The notes under the pieces were generated by a model, which was not told the DNA's origin, did no database searches, and saw nothing but the letters and a program-made list of their open reading frames with translations. From Carallia brachiata (lineage: Eukaryota; Streptophyta; Magnoliopsida; Malpighiales; Rhizophoraceae), in NCBI GenBank assembly GCA_021464245.1, contig JADCRB010000040.1, positions 11,892,161-11,956,160 of the forward strand: a stretch of DNA of 64,000 bases, read 5' to 3'. A program made the position numbers and the translations under genes. Of the stretch, positions 38,301-51,374 are shown piece by piece; within the stretch, counting starts at the first letter, position 1; the number at the start of each line of letters is the position of its first letter.

Positions 38301-38313
38301 CAGTAATTTCTGC
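35305..38313 (+). other. Intergenic with retrotransposon debris
   Basis: At 35788 TGTTGGAAGACAAAAATCCCACATCGG-like sequence begins (TGTTGGAAGA then TCCCACATCGG), a common start of plant LTRs. 35905-35985 and 36205-36275 share diverged AATTCATGATACGAAAAATATAACAT-type blocks, which may be parts of two LTRs. 37660-37710 (TTGACTTAAGTG ... GAGGGTTAACGTCGGGAC) resembles a frequent Gypsy LTR phrase. The frames at 35443-35865 and 37905-38180 are open but not recognised. Confidence 0.4.
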
Positions 38314-39018
38314 GAGTGGCGGATCCGCGTTTTGAGGTGTGGGGGCAAGGAAAAAGAAAAGTTATAATAGAACATAAATTTATAATATTGTTCCTGTAAA
38401 ATTTACATTTTATTTCTACAAAATTTTATATTTTATATTTTGCCATACTCTTTCATCTTTATTTTTTATTTTATTTTTTCAAAACCTCATCCTTCTTCAA
38501 ATTAACTCATAACTCTTTGAAGTTTACAGAATAGATTATAACCAAACAATTCCCGTTTTAAGTTTAAACAAATCCGTTGAATTTTAAATTTGCTATAAAA
38601 AAAAAAGCACGAAAGCCAAAATCTTTGAGCAACTTCCTCAAATCTAATCCAAATCTAGTTTCCCTATTACTGCACTGGTTATAAAAACTGTTTGTTTTTT
38701 GTGTTTCATGCTTTAGTTGTACTCTTCAGACCAAAAGTTTGCTTGATAAAAAGTGCTTTGAATTAATTTGAAATCAATGATTGATATTTATATTTCATTT
38801 TTATCCTGTGATATTATCTATTTATCTTTATCATTACAATTGTTATTTATTACAGTTAATTATATAACATTTATTTGAGATTTTCATAATTATTTAACAC
38901 AAAAATATATTAAAAATAATTTTAATAATTTTTTATATAATTTATTTTTGTATTTCTAATTATTATTTTATGAATTATTGTATGCTCTCACGGACTCCAA
39001 TTCCTGGCTCTGTCACTG
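38314..39018 (+). mobile_element. MITE-like element with GTGGCGGATCC-type ends
   Basis: Left end AGTGGCGGATCCGCG; right end reversed AGTGACAGAGCCAGG, about ten of fifteen positions matching. Many plant elements share the AGTGGCGGAGCCAGG end word. Interior A/T-rich, no coding frame; no certain target duplication. Confidence 0.45.
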
Positions 39019-42000
39019 CTTTCTACTGTGCGTACTCGTTTCGTTTCTGCATGCCAAAGGAAATTCACTATCAAGCCAATGCCACAACGACCATTTCTTG
39101 ACTCTCAAAAGAGTTTGGATGGGCCTTTTCTGGCATCAATCTTTTACTAAGCTCACAGGCGAATTTAATTCTAATGTATCTTTTTTTTTTAGAGCAACTA
39201 CGTAAACATGTATATAATCTGCATCACACAAAAGACACATATTTAATTTAATAATTTATCTATTTTTTTTAAATTTAATTTTTTCTCAATTCAATGGTCT
39301 AAATCTCAATATTATTTTATATTTACTGTTACATGTCTAAATAACTTTTTATTTTTTTTCAGATAATGATCATTGATCATTACTAAGTGATGATAGAGTT
39401 AATAATCACCGTTCATGCAGACATTAACAAGAGATAAGCTATCAAATTCTTCGTCGACTTCAAAGGACAATCACCTAATCAAATAAATAATCACCTATTG
39501 ATTGCGATTCCAATGTCTGGCTATTACTGTTCACATTAATTTTTTTTTTTAAAATGTTGGTTTCGTTGCATTATATTATGGAGAGATTATAATGCAAACC
39601 AGTTTAATTAACCAAATCACAAAATTATGTGAAAGTAAAGCAAATTAATGTTTGTCTCAATTAGAGCATCCGATATTTGACATTTCACCAGCCAATTGGA
39701 AGGAAGGAGCCAGCTGGTAGCAGTATGTGACAAGCACTTGATATTTTTAAGAAATTTTTTCTCCGCCCTTAATGCCTCCAAAACTTATTTTTTTTTTTAA
39801 TATAATGAGATTACATCATGGTTATATTTAAATAGAAATGAATAATAAAGATCAATTTTGGCTATATGAAAATTTTTGGTAATTTATCTATTATTTTAAT
39901 TAAAAATTATAACAGTACATATCATTTTATTCACTTTGAATCTATTTTGTAAAGTTAAATAGTTATTCCCTTTAATATTTCTCCATATCATTTTCTAGTC
40001 TAGCGATGGAAGGGGCAAAGTATTTATATATGAGAAATATTTGGTGAGATTTTTGAAGTAAAATTAAAGTGAGATTAAAGTAATATGATTCGTTAATTAC
40101 TTGATTAAATTTTTTTAAAAAATAAGTTAACTATTAGATATCATCGAATGAATAATGTTACCACTTTAATGTTATCTAAAGTACAATTATGTATTAGGGC
40201 TATTTATATAATAAGTTTAGATCGATAAATGATCTTAAATGAGTTGGATTACATTTAAGGAGCACACAGAGAGAATAAGAACCGACGAATCACTGTCTGG
40301 TCCATTAAATTTGGAGTCTTGTACAATACAAACAGTGTCTTTATTTAGAAGTTGATTATTTATTTATTTATTTATTTATTTGTTGTTTCTTAGTAAAGCA
40401 ATGGAATATGCGCATTTACCTTAGAAATTTGTCGTATCAGCTCAGTGTTTGGATCCAAATCCATTGATCTTGTGTAGGGAAGTAGGGATTAGTTTTCAAG
40501 AAATTTCTCGTTTACATGCCCTATAAGCAAGCATATTTAACAAACAAGGCAAGCCAACAAGGGAACAAAATGCTAAGCTCTAGTGGAAGCGTTGGGCTCA
40601 TCATTATCTTAATGCACTATAAGGGGATGATTAAAATTACCAGTAAATTAAAGCTGAATGCATCTTATTTAGACGAAACTAAGTATTGATGCTCATTATA
40701 TAATTATGGTCTGACAAAATTAACAATTTAGATGTTATTTTATTATTCTGAATTTAATCATCTAACTGTTTATATTTTGTGAAATTCACAAGATTTTTTG
40801 TTATGCAATTGTTTCCCAAATAATTGAAGACATTTTAGAGCATTCTTTCTGTACATTAAGATATGCATTACATCATTTTTTAGTTTCTATAACTTAAATG
40901 CTATCACATGAGTTTCCATCATTTCTTAATTAGTGAAATTCAAACTTGAAATTCCTAATTTAGAAATTTAATTTGTTTGTCCCTTTAATTTTCGAAATTG
41001 GAACGAAACTTTCTTCTTGAAATAATTTGCACATAACCCTTGTTAATTATCAATTGCATAGAACCCTTGTTACTCGTTAGGTTTAAAATCTCTTATATAG
41101 CAAATTAAGCCAGCTGACCAACTAATCTTCGGCCCATCTCCAGGTTGCGCAGTTCTTAACCTCATCAATAATGCATCAGGAAAAAAACAAAGAAATCGAT
41201 GCGCTGCAATCGTGCTGTATGCAACTGGGTACATAGAACACAATTTTTTTTTTGGCTATACATATAGAAAATATTTTTGTAAACGTGGTTATAAAAACTG
41301 AAAACACATAAATATGGGACTGTCATCTAACAGCTAATAAAAAATATAATCTATAAAACGTTCAATATTAAGCGGTGCCTTTCCTTCATTCTCGTTGTGG
41401 GTCACTTCTTGCCTGTCACGTGGTTGTGGGTGCTGCGTCCACTCCATTCCAACTTTTGACATGTATCTTTTTTGAACGATACTTTGGACATGTATCAACC
41501 TCATATTATATGATGACTTTTTCCTTGATTTGTCACCTATTCGATAGGAATGTATATTATTTCCTTTTAGGCTTTCCTTTGGAACTTTGGTAGTTAGACA
41601 CAGAAATTTATTCACACGAAAAAAAATATAATTAATTTTTTTACATAGTTTATATTTTTGTTGTATATTAATCTTAATATTATTACACATTAGAAGTTAA
41701 TGGGATTAAAAAATTATAAAAAATTATAAAATTTATAATTAAACTTGACGTGTAACAAATATATAAATAATATACACAACATTAATTGCATTAATACTAC
41801 ATCTTATTCACCCGGCTATCATTTTCGCTTTCACTATATGTGAGTATGTAGGATACAACAGAAAATAAATTCTATTTAGCTATTTTAAGTAGCTAGCAAT
41901 TAACCAAAATTAATTATGGGATTTGGGAAAATTAGTGAATTTGAATGGGGAGCAAAATCCTTCGCAGTGCTTCCGCTGCAGATACCTCTGTCCGTTGAGA

Positions 42001-44361
42001 TTTAATAGCTAATCTCTTTGACTAAAAAAAAAAATGCTAATCTCTAATTATTTCACCGTTAAAAAATACAATAAAAAACCTATTTATAATAGAGTCAAGA
42101 TATATGGGCGGAGACTACAGAGTAGTGTACAAAACAAGTATAAAAAATATAACGAATTTAACAATAAAATTAATAAAATATCATATACAAATTATCATAT
42201 TACTTTTTATTATCAAAAAATCAATACAATTATAAAAATACTCTACATTATTATATCATTAACACTACTTCTACCTGTTCTTTTCCGTTTATAATATTAC
42301 AATCACCATCAATTGGCAGAAAAAAGAAAAAAAAAAAAGATAGAAATCGCTTTCTGTCTCTCTCACCGACATTGTTAAGTGCTGCTTTTCAATATGGTAT
42401 ACATTTTAGTAGAGATAATAGAGTTAAGCAGCGGACAAGAGCAAAGCTTGACAAGAACGCCAGACATTTCACGCTACGTGGGATCTACAAAATTCTCTGT
42501 CGGCTGCTCTAGTATTACTTTGAGCGTTTTTTCTTTCGAGAAAAGGTGTCTGGCCAGAAGATAAGTATTTAAAATTTTTTTTGAAATATAATTAATTAAA
42601 AATTATTCACAATTATAAAAATTTATTGTATAATAAAAAAAAATAAATTTTTATTACATTTGTGATAAATACAGTTATATAATAAATTTAATAAATTATA
42701 TTATGAAAATTCTCTAATAAATTTCTATTAGAAATATAATGCAAAATAATAGAAAATGGATGTAAATAAAAAAACGAAGAAAGATATAAACGTTTAAGGC
42801 GTGCTAGATACTGATTTTAAAGATAATTTCTACCCCGTTATCGAATCGATACAGTACAACAGGTTGCAACAGCTTTTCTTTCGGGATTTAATAAACATTC
42901 CTATTAATATATTCTTCAAATAGTAAGGTTACAGAAATAATTCTAATCTGATTCACCCAGTAAATTCCAAAACAAAAGGTATATGAAGAAGAATAGTATG
43001 AAAAAATTGGATATCTTTTGGAAAAGAAAACGAAGATGATATATATATATATTAGTTTAGAGTTTAAAATTCATAAAAATGAATAATGATCATAAAAGTA
43101 GATAATAAATAGAATAATGGTGGTTAATAACTGTAACAGTTGTAACGATTAATTTTTCAACATCTAAAAACGGTTAAACTGAAAATTTTAAATGGTCTAA
43201 AAAACTTGAGTTCGGAGATAAACTAGTCAAGGCCTATCCATCGAGTAGAATTGCATGGGTATACTCATATCGGGCCTGAAATCGAGTTCTGTGAGACCTC
43301 TTATAAGTCTTTTGTTTTATTAAATATAAAGAATATATTGGTTTATAAATAAATAATACTTAACATTTCTTTTCTATGTAAGATTCTAACATTTTTATAA
43401 ACATTTTTATTAAGTAGTACTTAATTTTTTTTTTATATAAAATTCAAATATTTTAAAATACATTTTTATTTTTCAACATTTTCTTTCCATTATATAAGGG
43501 TACCCTTTTCCTTTTCAGGAAAAGTACACAAAGTTCAGTTTTTTTAATACAATTAGGTTTACCTTTTTATTATGATCAACAAAGGGTAAACTTAAAATCA
43601 TATCTCCCAAACGGTCCCAAATTTAAGGGTCCCCAAATTATCCAATTATTTCAACATAAAAAATTTGAGATTTTTATCTTAATTCCACAACCAATTTTTT
43701 TAACTCTTTTAACTGGAAGTAATAGTTTAGTGGTGATATGATATGCTATAATATTTCACCTCTTATTCGTATCATTGATACAAATCAAATCCTAGATGTA
43801 GAAACATAAAAAACTGCCTTCTCGATCGAAAGAAATGACTTTATCGTGGTAACACAGTGTCATATCCTATACTCGTTAATACTATAGTTTGATTAGGGAG
43901 ATTCACTTGGATCTAACAGTACTTTGGTGGTATGTCCTCTTTATGAAGCAAGTTGAATGAAGACATCAACATCAACTGATGACTCCATCCTCAGACTATA
44001 AATGCAATGACTAATATATTTACGATATACATTTTTTTTTTAAATAACCTCTTTTACTCTTTTTGTAATGAAACATTCTTTTTTATATGTTATGTACTCG
44101 GGATATAAATAGTGTTTAACATTAACAGATTAATTCATCGAAAAAATGACATTAAAATAACTGAGATTTTGCATGAAATGTAATACTAGTCCAAACTTTT
44201 TAAAAATATCGAGACAGCTAAATGGTAAATTGTCATAGTGGCGATAGTTAAAAATGTGAAAATTAATTTTATTTTATTTATTTTTGGTAAAAAGTTTCTC
44301 AAAAATGTACCTATTGGCCACATACAATTCAATAACAAAGCATTAATCGGGCGTAAAAAAA

Positions 44362-44365
<4 letters not shown>
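39019..44365 (+). other. Long A/T-rich intergenic stretch, no gene seen
   Basis: Holds ATTT tandem repeats (40349-40381), a near-palindrome AATGATCATTGATCATT at 39364, and a tRNA-like A-box word TAGTTTAGTGGTGA at 43725 with a weak B-box-like AAATCAAATCC about 60 bp on. Open frames 41334-41690, 42034-42294 and 42379-42564 show nothing recognisable. Confidence 0.4.

Positions 44366-44404
<39 letters not shown>
44366..44404 (+). repeat. 39-bp run of G
   Basis: An uninterrupted run of 39 G follows A9-C-A. The glycine-rich frame across it is meaningless. Such a run is rare in plant DNA outside introns like the C-rich one at 3978 and may be over- or under-counted. Confidence 0.9.
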
Positions 44405-44405
<1 letters not shown>

Positions 44406-44561
44406 ATGGAGAGATATATCTTTCATAAATATGCATGCTGAAATCAAGAACAGATCTCTAACAACAAACCTCAAACGAATTCCTTCGAATGATATTACTA
44501 TATGAGTACCATTCAATTTGCACAGCCCCGAAGTTAGTCTAGAAAATCAACGGAAATTTCT

Positions 44562-44840
44562 TTATATCATTGGCTTGGGGTACTGTTGTGCACTTCTATT
44601 TTCCGTATTTTTTTCAAGTGTATCGTCTGTTTCTTTTACACAAACTTGAGATAATGAGTTAATAACAGTCAGATCGTTGGAGGGACTTGAAGGGGCGGGT
44701 CGGCCAGGATATATATGTTCCAGCTTTAGCCTACCCTGCTCAAAGGTAATTTCTGCATGCGACCTTGTTGGGCGATCCACACGGGTACCCATAGCCACGC
44801 CCTCGTAAGGGGACGAAACAAAAAAGGGCGAAATCTTCAA
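44562..44840 (-). other. Unidentified open frame, 92 codons
   Basis: The minus-strand frame contains a polar, mixed-composition stretch (EGVAMGTRVDRPTRSHAE, then EITFEQGRLKLEHIYPG) that looks more protein-like than its A/T-rich surroundings. No domain was recognised, and no exon borders or promoter could be assigned. It may be an exon remnant or chance. Confidence 0.2.
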
Positions 44841-46264
44841 AAAAATAGGAAATTTTTTTGATCACAAATATCATGGATTAAATTGAACACGATAAAATTT
44901 TATATTACGTATAAAATATTTTATATAATATAAATAAATTTTTGAGTAATATCTTTTATATCGGTAAAAAATCATGACATTTTGAGTCACTAAAGTCAAG
45001 TTCTTTAAAGAGAAAAAAAAAAATTAGTGTGACAAAGGGGATGTTTTGTCCTTTACGGTTACTCTCGTAGTTGAAAATTTAGATCTTGATTTTGGATAAA
45101 ATTGATAATCATGCTTAAAGTTTAGAATTTGAGAAACAATTTTTTGATTTCTATTGCATAAAATTGGGAGAAAAAAGATGGTTAAAATGAATTAGATACT
45201 TAATTTCTAATATCACTAATTTCCTCATCTCATTTTATTTTGTTCCATGACAAGAAATTTCTTTAAGGTAAAATCCAAATTGTTAGGAATTCCACTTGAA
45301 ACGTGAAAGTGCACCTAAGTTGCAAAGTCCATGTAGCTAATGTGTCCTTAATTGTTTCAACGTTCCTTAAAACATAGAATGCATTTAGAAAAGAACACTG
45401 TTACGTGAGTGTAGTTTTAGAAAATACAAGTGGGAAAAAAAGATTTAAAGCAATTCTCATTAGTCATATTAAGAAATTTTAAAAAAAAAACAAAAAAAAT
45501 TTTGATTGGAAACATTATGTTGGTGGCTGTTTGTGGCTCTATAAGATTAAACCAAAATTTTTTCTTTTCAAGAAAATTCGAATGTAAAACTATGTGATTA
45601 ACTTATATAAGTTCAAATTTGTCTGTATTACTAGAACTTGTTTGAATTTAACCAAAAATTTGTTTCTTTTTTTCAAGCAAATGTTAAAACCACGTCAAAA
45701 TACCAGAACTCACGACTCTTGGACCTTTGATTGTTTTTTTTTTTTTTTTGGTTTTCTGTTTGGACTTTGGAGTTTTTAGATTGGAAAACATGTGGTTGAT
45801 GCAGCTTTTGCTCCAAGAGAAAAAGGATCATAATTCAATTAATAACCAATCTCATTTGATTAATACCCTACAACACATATTCTTAAAAAAAAAAAATTAA
45901 TAGCCAAAATCCCAAGCCATACCTTTATAACCGCAAGTCCACGTCCAAAATTCAGCCCGTCAATTTTTGGTCTTAAGGATTAATCTCTTCACTTTCCGGA
46001 GTCAACACAATTAAATAACAGATTAAACCAGTCTTGGAAGATCTGAACATTTTATGGTCACGCTACGCAATGAATAAAAGGTCATTTTGTGCGGTGCGGA
46101 GGTAGAGAGGGCAAGGGAAGTTAAAAGAATGTTGGCGTACGGCGCCAACATTGCGCCAAGATGCGCAATTAGCCTACCTTGCAATAGCCGACATTTTTTT
46201 TAAGGTATTTAAGATGAAAAATTAATATTATCTACAATTCTATTAAAATCTTTTTTGATTATTT
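44841..46264 (+). other. Intergenic, no gene seen
   Basis: Only A/T-rich sequence and homopolymer runs (T18 at 45727-45749 region). Nothing recognisable. Confidence 0.4.
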
Positions 46265-46510
46265 AAAATTATAGTTCAGTAGTAATTCAGTATATTTTTA
46301 GATTCAAAGTTCTGAGTTCAACTTTTGGCGCCCACTTCCTCCCCTAGCCAAATGTTGGGTGACTCTTTGTTCGCAAAAGTTTGTGGCTGTCATATAAATT
46401 TCAGACACATCAACCAGGACTTCAGTGGTAGAGTCTCGTTGACCCTACTAATAGTTAGGTGATGAATCTGTTATACGAAGGTGGTTAAGTGAGGCAAAAA
46501 AAAAAAGATA
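46265..46510 (+). mobile_element. Possible SINE with A-tail
   Basis: TAGTTCAGTAGTAATTCAG at 46272 fits an A box, GAGTTCAACTTTTGG at 46314 a B box at normal spacing, and the segment ends GAGGC followed by a run of 12 A (46497-46508). No clear target duplication, so tentative. Confidence 0.4.
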
Positions 46511-46855
46511 ATAACTCTTATCTCGATACAAAAATTTTATAATTGACATATTTATAAGATTTTTTTCCTAAAAAAAAAGAATTAAAGAAGATTTTCGTGT
46601 TAAAAAATTAGTGAAGATTATATATTTATATCTGGCAATGTATATTAAATTAGGTCTCGATACTGAATTTGCTAAGGAGCAAATTTAGGTACTAAGGATC
46701 TGAACCCATAACTTGTATTTATACGGAAAAGTTCTCTGTCCGGGACCTCTGCTTCTCCTACACCTTTCGGATTCACTTTCACGGTCCATTACATTGCTTC
46801 TCGTGCGCCTTTCAGATTCTCTTTCGCAGTTCCATGACGTACCCAGCCAGCCCAC

Positions 46856-46911
46856 CTCTCTCTCTCTCTCTCTCTCTCGTTGCGCGTATATATATATATA
46901 TATATATATAG
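46856..46911 (+). repeat. CT then TA microsatellites
   Basis: CT repeat 46856-46879 followed after GTTGCGCG by a TA repeat 46888-46910. A second TA tract lies at 47054-47078. Confidence 0.85.
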
Positions 46912-47096
46912 ACATAATTACAAGCAATTTGTCAGAAGTAACAAAGTTTGCTAACTGGTTTATATATTTTTTTTTTAATTTAACATATATATTTCATGAT
47001 ACAACAATTTAAATTTTACATATTAATTTTATATTTATATTTATATATAGCTTATATATATATATATATATATATATCTATTTGTGTGTGTTTATG

Positions 47097-47580
47097 GTTG
47101 TTAAAATTCTGATTTAGAACGTAGGATTCTACGATAATATATAAAATTAATGATTTAAATCACGATAAAATTCTTTTAAATAAGATCTTAATAGAGTCTT
47201 TATATAAATTGTAAGATCAATAAAATTTTCATCTGATCCTACAATTCTCATTTTCTTTATCATAAGTTATTGAGTTATAACTCATCTTGTTTATAATTAA
47301 AAAATTTTAAAGATATATTTTTATTTAAATTTAAATATTAAATATAAGTAAATTAGTAATTAAATATAAAAAATTCGTAATTTAAAAAAAAATTTCTAAC
47401 AGAGAATAAAGAGAAATAAGATTATTTTTCTTTTATATAAAAAAATTATTATAATTTTTCTTATTATGATTGAGTTAATACATATAAAATAATTAATTAT
47501 AAATTATATATATAATTAAAATCATTAATTTATTTTGTAAAATTTTACGATTTTATAATTTTACTTTACGTTTCAATCTT
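47097..47580 (+). mobile_element. Possible hAT-type MITE relic
   Basis: Left end GGTTGTTAAAATTCTG resembles the right end of the 10569 element reversed; repeated words such as TAGGATTCTACGAT and ATTTTACGATTTTATAA near the right side fit the same class. Ends are not precisely defined. Confidence 0.3.
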
Positions 47581-47745
47581 AATATTTAGAATATATATAC
47601 ACATATAAATGACAGGACAGTTTCATTTCTGGGGTGGCACGAAATCTGGGTGTTGTAAATTTCACTTCACGGAGATCGAGGAAATGAGACACTTAACTGT
47701 TAGCTCTTCAAGCTTGTTTTCTTGGGGTTTTTCTTCATCCAAGAA

Positions 47746-47984
47746 ATGAACTTCAGGTAAAGGTATATATGATTCTGCTACTCTGCTCCACTGTTCTCTT
47801 TAAATGCCATCCGAATCCTTTTCAGGAGTGTTTTTCAATGCTTTTCCTTCTGGTTATTGTGATTCTCAATGAATTTGCTGAATTGGCTTTCGTTTTATAA
47901 TGTTTTTGCAGTTTTGAATATGTTTTTGAAGTTTTGAACAGAGTGGTGCTGATTGCCAAAGATGAACACCAGAGTCAGGACTAG
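47746..47984 (+). promoter_or_regulatory. Spliced upstream ORF in the DUF547 gene leader
   Basis: A 5' leader intron fits at 47757-47911 (TTCAG|GTAAAG ... TTTTTGCAG|TTTTG). When it is removed, ATG 47746 opens a 27-codon frame that runs past the main ATG 47962 in another frame and ends at TAG 47982. Such an overlapping uORF would be expected to lower main-frame translation. Confidence 0.4.
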
Positions 47985-50900
47985 GCTGCAATCCGTCAGG
48001 ACTCCATTGAAGCATGAAAAAGTGAGAAATTGTTATTGACATGTGATCAACGTGTATGAACTTTGGTCGCTTTATGCTTATTTTATCGTATGGTTTGAAA
48101 AAACGATCGTACTGTTTTTGCGGTCTGGCTTTTCCAGATAACTAATCAGTTCATAGCTTCTTTACCGGAAAAAATGGCTTCAGTTTCAATGAAGCGGAGC
48201 CGAAAGTTTCCGGAAATTCTCATAAAGTTTTGCTTATTTGATGTGAATCCCAAATGGGTTTTCTTTATATGTATCAAGGTACATGGAAAACATTGGTTTT
48301 CAAATCTCTTGAGACCAGATTTCTGATTGGGCATGTACATCATATGCCTTTGAGCTTTGATTTTCTGTTTTGGCGTTCCCTTTTTCTTCCCTGGTCTCTG
48401 CATGGTATATTTGATTAATTTAACTAATAATCTTATTGCTCTGTACTTCCAGTTCAAATTTCCGTTGGTTTTGAAGGAGACGATTAAAATTCAGGGGAGC
48501 AAACCGAATGATGCTACTAAAACAGCAGCCAAAAATCAACAAGCCTCAAACAGACAGAGGAAAATAGCTCTGCAGCAAGATGTCTATTCATCTTTTATTT
48601 ATGGGTTTTCTTTTTTTATCTTAATTCATAATTTAGGAAAAAATTAGTCAAATTCCAATTCTTGATATTCAGGTTGATAAACTAAAGAAGAAGCTCAGGC
48701 ATGAGGAGAACATTCACAGGGCTTTGGAGAGATCTTTCAATAGACCTTTGGGAGCTCTGCCTCGCCTTCCTTCATATCTCCCTCCCGCTGTTAGTAATTT
48801 CATCATCCTTATGTTCCATATAGTGCAATTTTTCGGATTTTGTTTTTCTTGCAAATTATGAGAAGAAAACGGAAACATAAATTGCGTGTAAGTATGAAAT
48901 CGACTCGATTAGGATTTAGGAACCCTTGTGAAAGGGCAAACAGGACAGGTGATCAAATTTTTCATTGATGTTTATAAGTAAAATTGAACGTTTACCTTAC
49001 CAGATACTTAACAAGGTTTTAGCTTCTGGAATTTTTGTTTCTGCAGACACTGGAGCTCCTTGCAGAAGTCGCTGTTTTAGAAGAGGAGGTTGTTCGACTT
49101 GAAGAACAAGTTGTGCATTTCAGGCAGGACCTGTACCAGGAGGCAGTGTACATTTCAAGCTCCAAAAGGAACTTGGAAAGTTTTGCAGATATATATCATC
49201 TGCACCCAAACAAAAATGCCCGAGCTGAACAGCACAAATCCTTGCCTACAAAATTGGACGAAGCTGCCAGGTCCAAAAGGCATTTGCCACCGCTTTCTGG
49301 TAATCTGCTGGCTTTGATAAATCACTACACAATGCACTCAAATTTTAAAGCATTGTGTTGATAGACACAGGAGCATGAAATGAGCCTTATGCTTTACCTG
49401 TCCTCACTGTGTTAATAGAAGATGGACCGGGGAAACAGAATCAATTGTGTACTTCCTTGAAAAGCAACGAGGGATTATCAGTAAATAAAACTCAGACAGG
49501 CAGAAATCCATTGAAAAGACCTATTGACACTACAACATCAGAGAAGTGTTCGGACCCTCAGAAATTACAGGTTTGTGAATGCAATTTCTGCACCAAATTT
49601 TGTGAAGTGCTAGTGGAGTAATTTGCAAAAAATTCATGATTGTTGCGAAACTGTCCAGCTAGAATCTAGAATAACAAGCCAAGTACAAGCAAGAAGCCTT
49701 TGCAATTCAGACGAAAAGCCACCAGGAGGAGACAGTCCAAACAAGATTTCTGAAGACACTGTAAAATGTTTATCAAGCATTTTCTCAAGGATAAGCTCAG
49801 TGAAAAATAGACATACAGCCGATTGTTTGCCTTTCTTATCAACTTTAATGTCTGAAGAAAATGGCCAAGAATGCGAGCTTCAGGATCCTTATCATATATG
49901 TTCAGAATTTGGGAAGAGAGATATTGGTCCATATAAGCAGTTATTCTCTGTAAAGGCCGGCGCCATCAATCCAAACCGAACATCAAACTGTCTGTTTCTA
50001 CTTCATAGACTAAAGTAGGCACTCCCATATTAGAAATTCAAACACTTTCATGCATTCCATTGAATTCTTAGGAGAATAACACATAGGGCCAATTTTGATG
50101 AAATTTCCAGACTTTTGCTTGGGAAACTTGCTGCGATTGACTTACAGAAGCTCACTCATCAGGAGAAGCTCGCATTTTGGATAAACATTTACAATTCCTG
50201 CATGATGAATGTAAGAGATGCCTTAATTTATATGAGTTGCACTCCATGTCATCTTTTCCATCGTGTTCCAAATTTTTTATTCCTATTGATGTTTGTGGTA
50301 TGCTTTTGGTTTTCATTTTTCTTTCTGTCGTACTCATGCTCCCACCTTGCTGTTTCTTTCAGGCATTTCTCGAAAATGGAATGCCAGAGAGCCCTGAGAT
50401 GATTGTGGTGCTAATGCAAAAGGTATACTGTGAGGGAGTTTCCCTTCTTTGTTTTAGGAACTTTTATGTACAATCTAAATTAGCGTTCATTTAATGAAAT
50501 GTATAGTCAATAATTTTTGTGGTTCTATTTCTTAGGCAACCATAAATGTTGGTGGACACTTATTAAATCCAATAACTATTGAACACTTCATCCTCAGACT
50601 ACCTTATCACTCTAAATATGTAAGAAGTCTCCACTTGAGCTTCTTTCATACTTTTTTTCTTTTGCAAAGAAACGAAGACCTCTTTTTCGTGTAATTCTTA
50701 CTGGGTTCCCATCAGAATTTACCAAGGGGTGCGAAAAATGAAGACGTGACGGCAAGGAGCAAATTTGGATTGGAGTTATCTGAACCGTTGGTAACATTTG
50801 CCCTTTCCTGTGGAAGCTGGTCCTCCCCTGCTGTAAGTTCAATCGTAATGTTGAAAGGTTTGACTTCAGAAATGAATGCACAAAAATTGCCGTCTCTCAT

Positions 50901-51374
50901 ATTACATTCTCAGATTTTACCTGCATAATTCTTTAGCAAATACAAGGTTGAAGAGGATGTTTCCATCGCACTTACTATTCCTAATCTCAATCATTGCATG
51001 CCAGTATATATAGCCATCTTAAGTGTTGGTTGATCAAAACATGCGATTCCTGATTCAACAATTCTGTGAAACTCAGGTGAGAGTGTACACTGCCTCTCAG
51101 GTAGAGAACGAACTCGAAGCGGCAAAAAGAGAGTATTTACAGGCTGCCATTGGGATTTCAGGCACCAAGTTTGGAATCCCAAAGTTGTTGGATTGGTATC
51201 TACTCGACTTTGCCAAGGACTTGGAGTCGTTGCTAGATTGGATCTGCCTCCAGTTACCAACCGAACTAGGGAAAGAAGCAATTATGTATCTTGAAAGAGG
51301 CAAAAGCCAGCCACATTCACAGTTTCCAAATCATGCCATACGAGTTCAGTTTTAGATATCTTTTGTACACATGA
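47962..51374 (+). CDS. MIP1-type leucine-zipper / DUF547 protein (frame break near the C terminus)
   Basis: Exons 47962-48021, 48453-48581, 48673-48789, 49047-49299, 49419-49570, 49659-50014, 50111-50210, 50363-50422, 50536-50619, 50716-50832 and 51077 onward, all GT-AG with matching phase, about 575 residues. Residues ~55-150 carry two coiled-coil stretches ([20 protein letters not shown] and [15 protein letters not shown]), the MIP1 ternary-complex-factor zipper. Residues ~355-500 are DUF547, with [28 protein letters not shown] and [19 protein letters not shown]. The family is plant-wide and of unknown biochemical role. In the last exon the open frame ends at TAG 51353-51355 after [12 protein letters not shown], but the next frame gives [13 protein letters not shown] and stops at 51374, the family's usual end; one extra C in TTTCCAAATC (51323-51332) explains it. 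The exon-6 acceptor at 49658 is chosen because it leaves an 88-bp intron. Confidence 0.88.

Noticed and set aside
43725..43795. tRNA-like A and B box words
   Set aside because: No cloverleaf can be formed; at most a SINE remnant.
44238..44441. Glycine-rich frame
   Set aside because: Created by the 39-bp G run.
49614..49658. Alternative earlier acceptor for DUF547 exon 6 at 49613
   Set aside because: It would leave an intron of only 43 bp, too short for plants; 49658 leaves 88 bp with the same phase.
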